From positions 174,198 to 238,197 of the forward strand of contig CAXAMN010003592.1 in the NCBI GenBank assembly GCA_963970005.1: a DNA stretch of 64,000 nucleotides, given 5' to 3'. Source of the DNA: Durusdinium trenchii (Eukaryota > Sar > Dinophyceae > Suessiales > Symbiodiniaceae). The notes below the pieces were generated by a model. That model searched no databases. It was given only the letters and a program-made list of their open reading frames with translations, and was not told the origin of the DNA. This document shows, in pieces, positions 63,719 to 64,000 of the stretch. The position numbers and the translations under genes are program-made. The first letter of the stretch is position 1; the number at the start of each line of letters is the position of its first letter.

Positions 63719-64000
63719 CCCTGGGTTTATGACTCACTGAGCTGTCAATGGAGCCCACGCAGTTTTATAGTTCAAAGTTGCTACAACATTTTTGAGATTT
63801 TTGGCTGTACAGACTGTCACCCAATTTGCGAGGTTCTCCCGTTCTGAACAGCCCGGGGAACATCTATCATGGGACAGGTCCCAGTCATCATGCGTAATAA
63901 GATGTAATCAGCACTGCTGCTAGGAGTATGGTGTTCACCAATGTTCACAGCCAAGGTCCACAGTCTCGGCGGGCTACCGCTCTGAGCTGCAGACACCCAC

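Overview
The window looks like nuclear DNA of a dinoflagellate, most like the symbiotic lineage Symbiodiniaceae. The reasons are: short exons scattered through long introns; introns that start with GT, GC or GA but end in AG, often with a few bases repeated at both ends; every supportable gene on the + strand; Ty1/copia elements of the type found in these algae; and a remnant of the dinoflagellate spliced leader inside a retrotransposon LTR. No rRNA, tRNA or CRISPR was seen. Exon edges were placed by reading frame, homology and splice dinucleotides, not by transcript data.

Layout. 1-13.8 kb: mostly non-coding, with a CT microsatellite, small hairpins and unassigned candidate exons (3361-3841, 5838-6513, 7842-8394, 12441-12855). 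13.8-26.2 kb: a J-domain (DnaJ/HSP40) gene whose helix I, HPD and helix III are split over three exons. A complete 9.05-kb Ty1/copia element (15593-24644) follows, and further acidic exons beyond it may belong to the same gene. 28.9-35.4 kb: exons of an unrecognised gene lie on both sides of a 2.5-kb satellite array (about 34 copies). 37-38.8 kb: a second tandem repeat and nested palindromes built on AATGTAA/TTACATT. 43.1-45.6 kb: a complete five-exon gene for Y14/RBM8A, the RNA-binding subunit of the exon junction complex. 47.2-48.1 kb: a small unrecognised multi-exon gene. 49.7-62.2 kb: an EF-hand calpain-like protease gene with Cys, His and Asn all present. An older, decayed copia element (58032-61841) sits inside its last intron.

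The best-supported items are the first copia element, Y14 and the calpain. The first copia element has a 5-bp target duplication, LTRs differing at 3 of 182 positions, an extra HAD-like ORF, a coiled-coil ORF, a Gag with a CCCH zinc finger, then protease, integrase, RT and RNase H. Two frameshifts break it, one of them a 7-bp tandem duplication. The relic leader in its LTR suggests that an ancestor was reverse transcribed from a trans-spliced mRNA.
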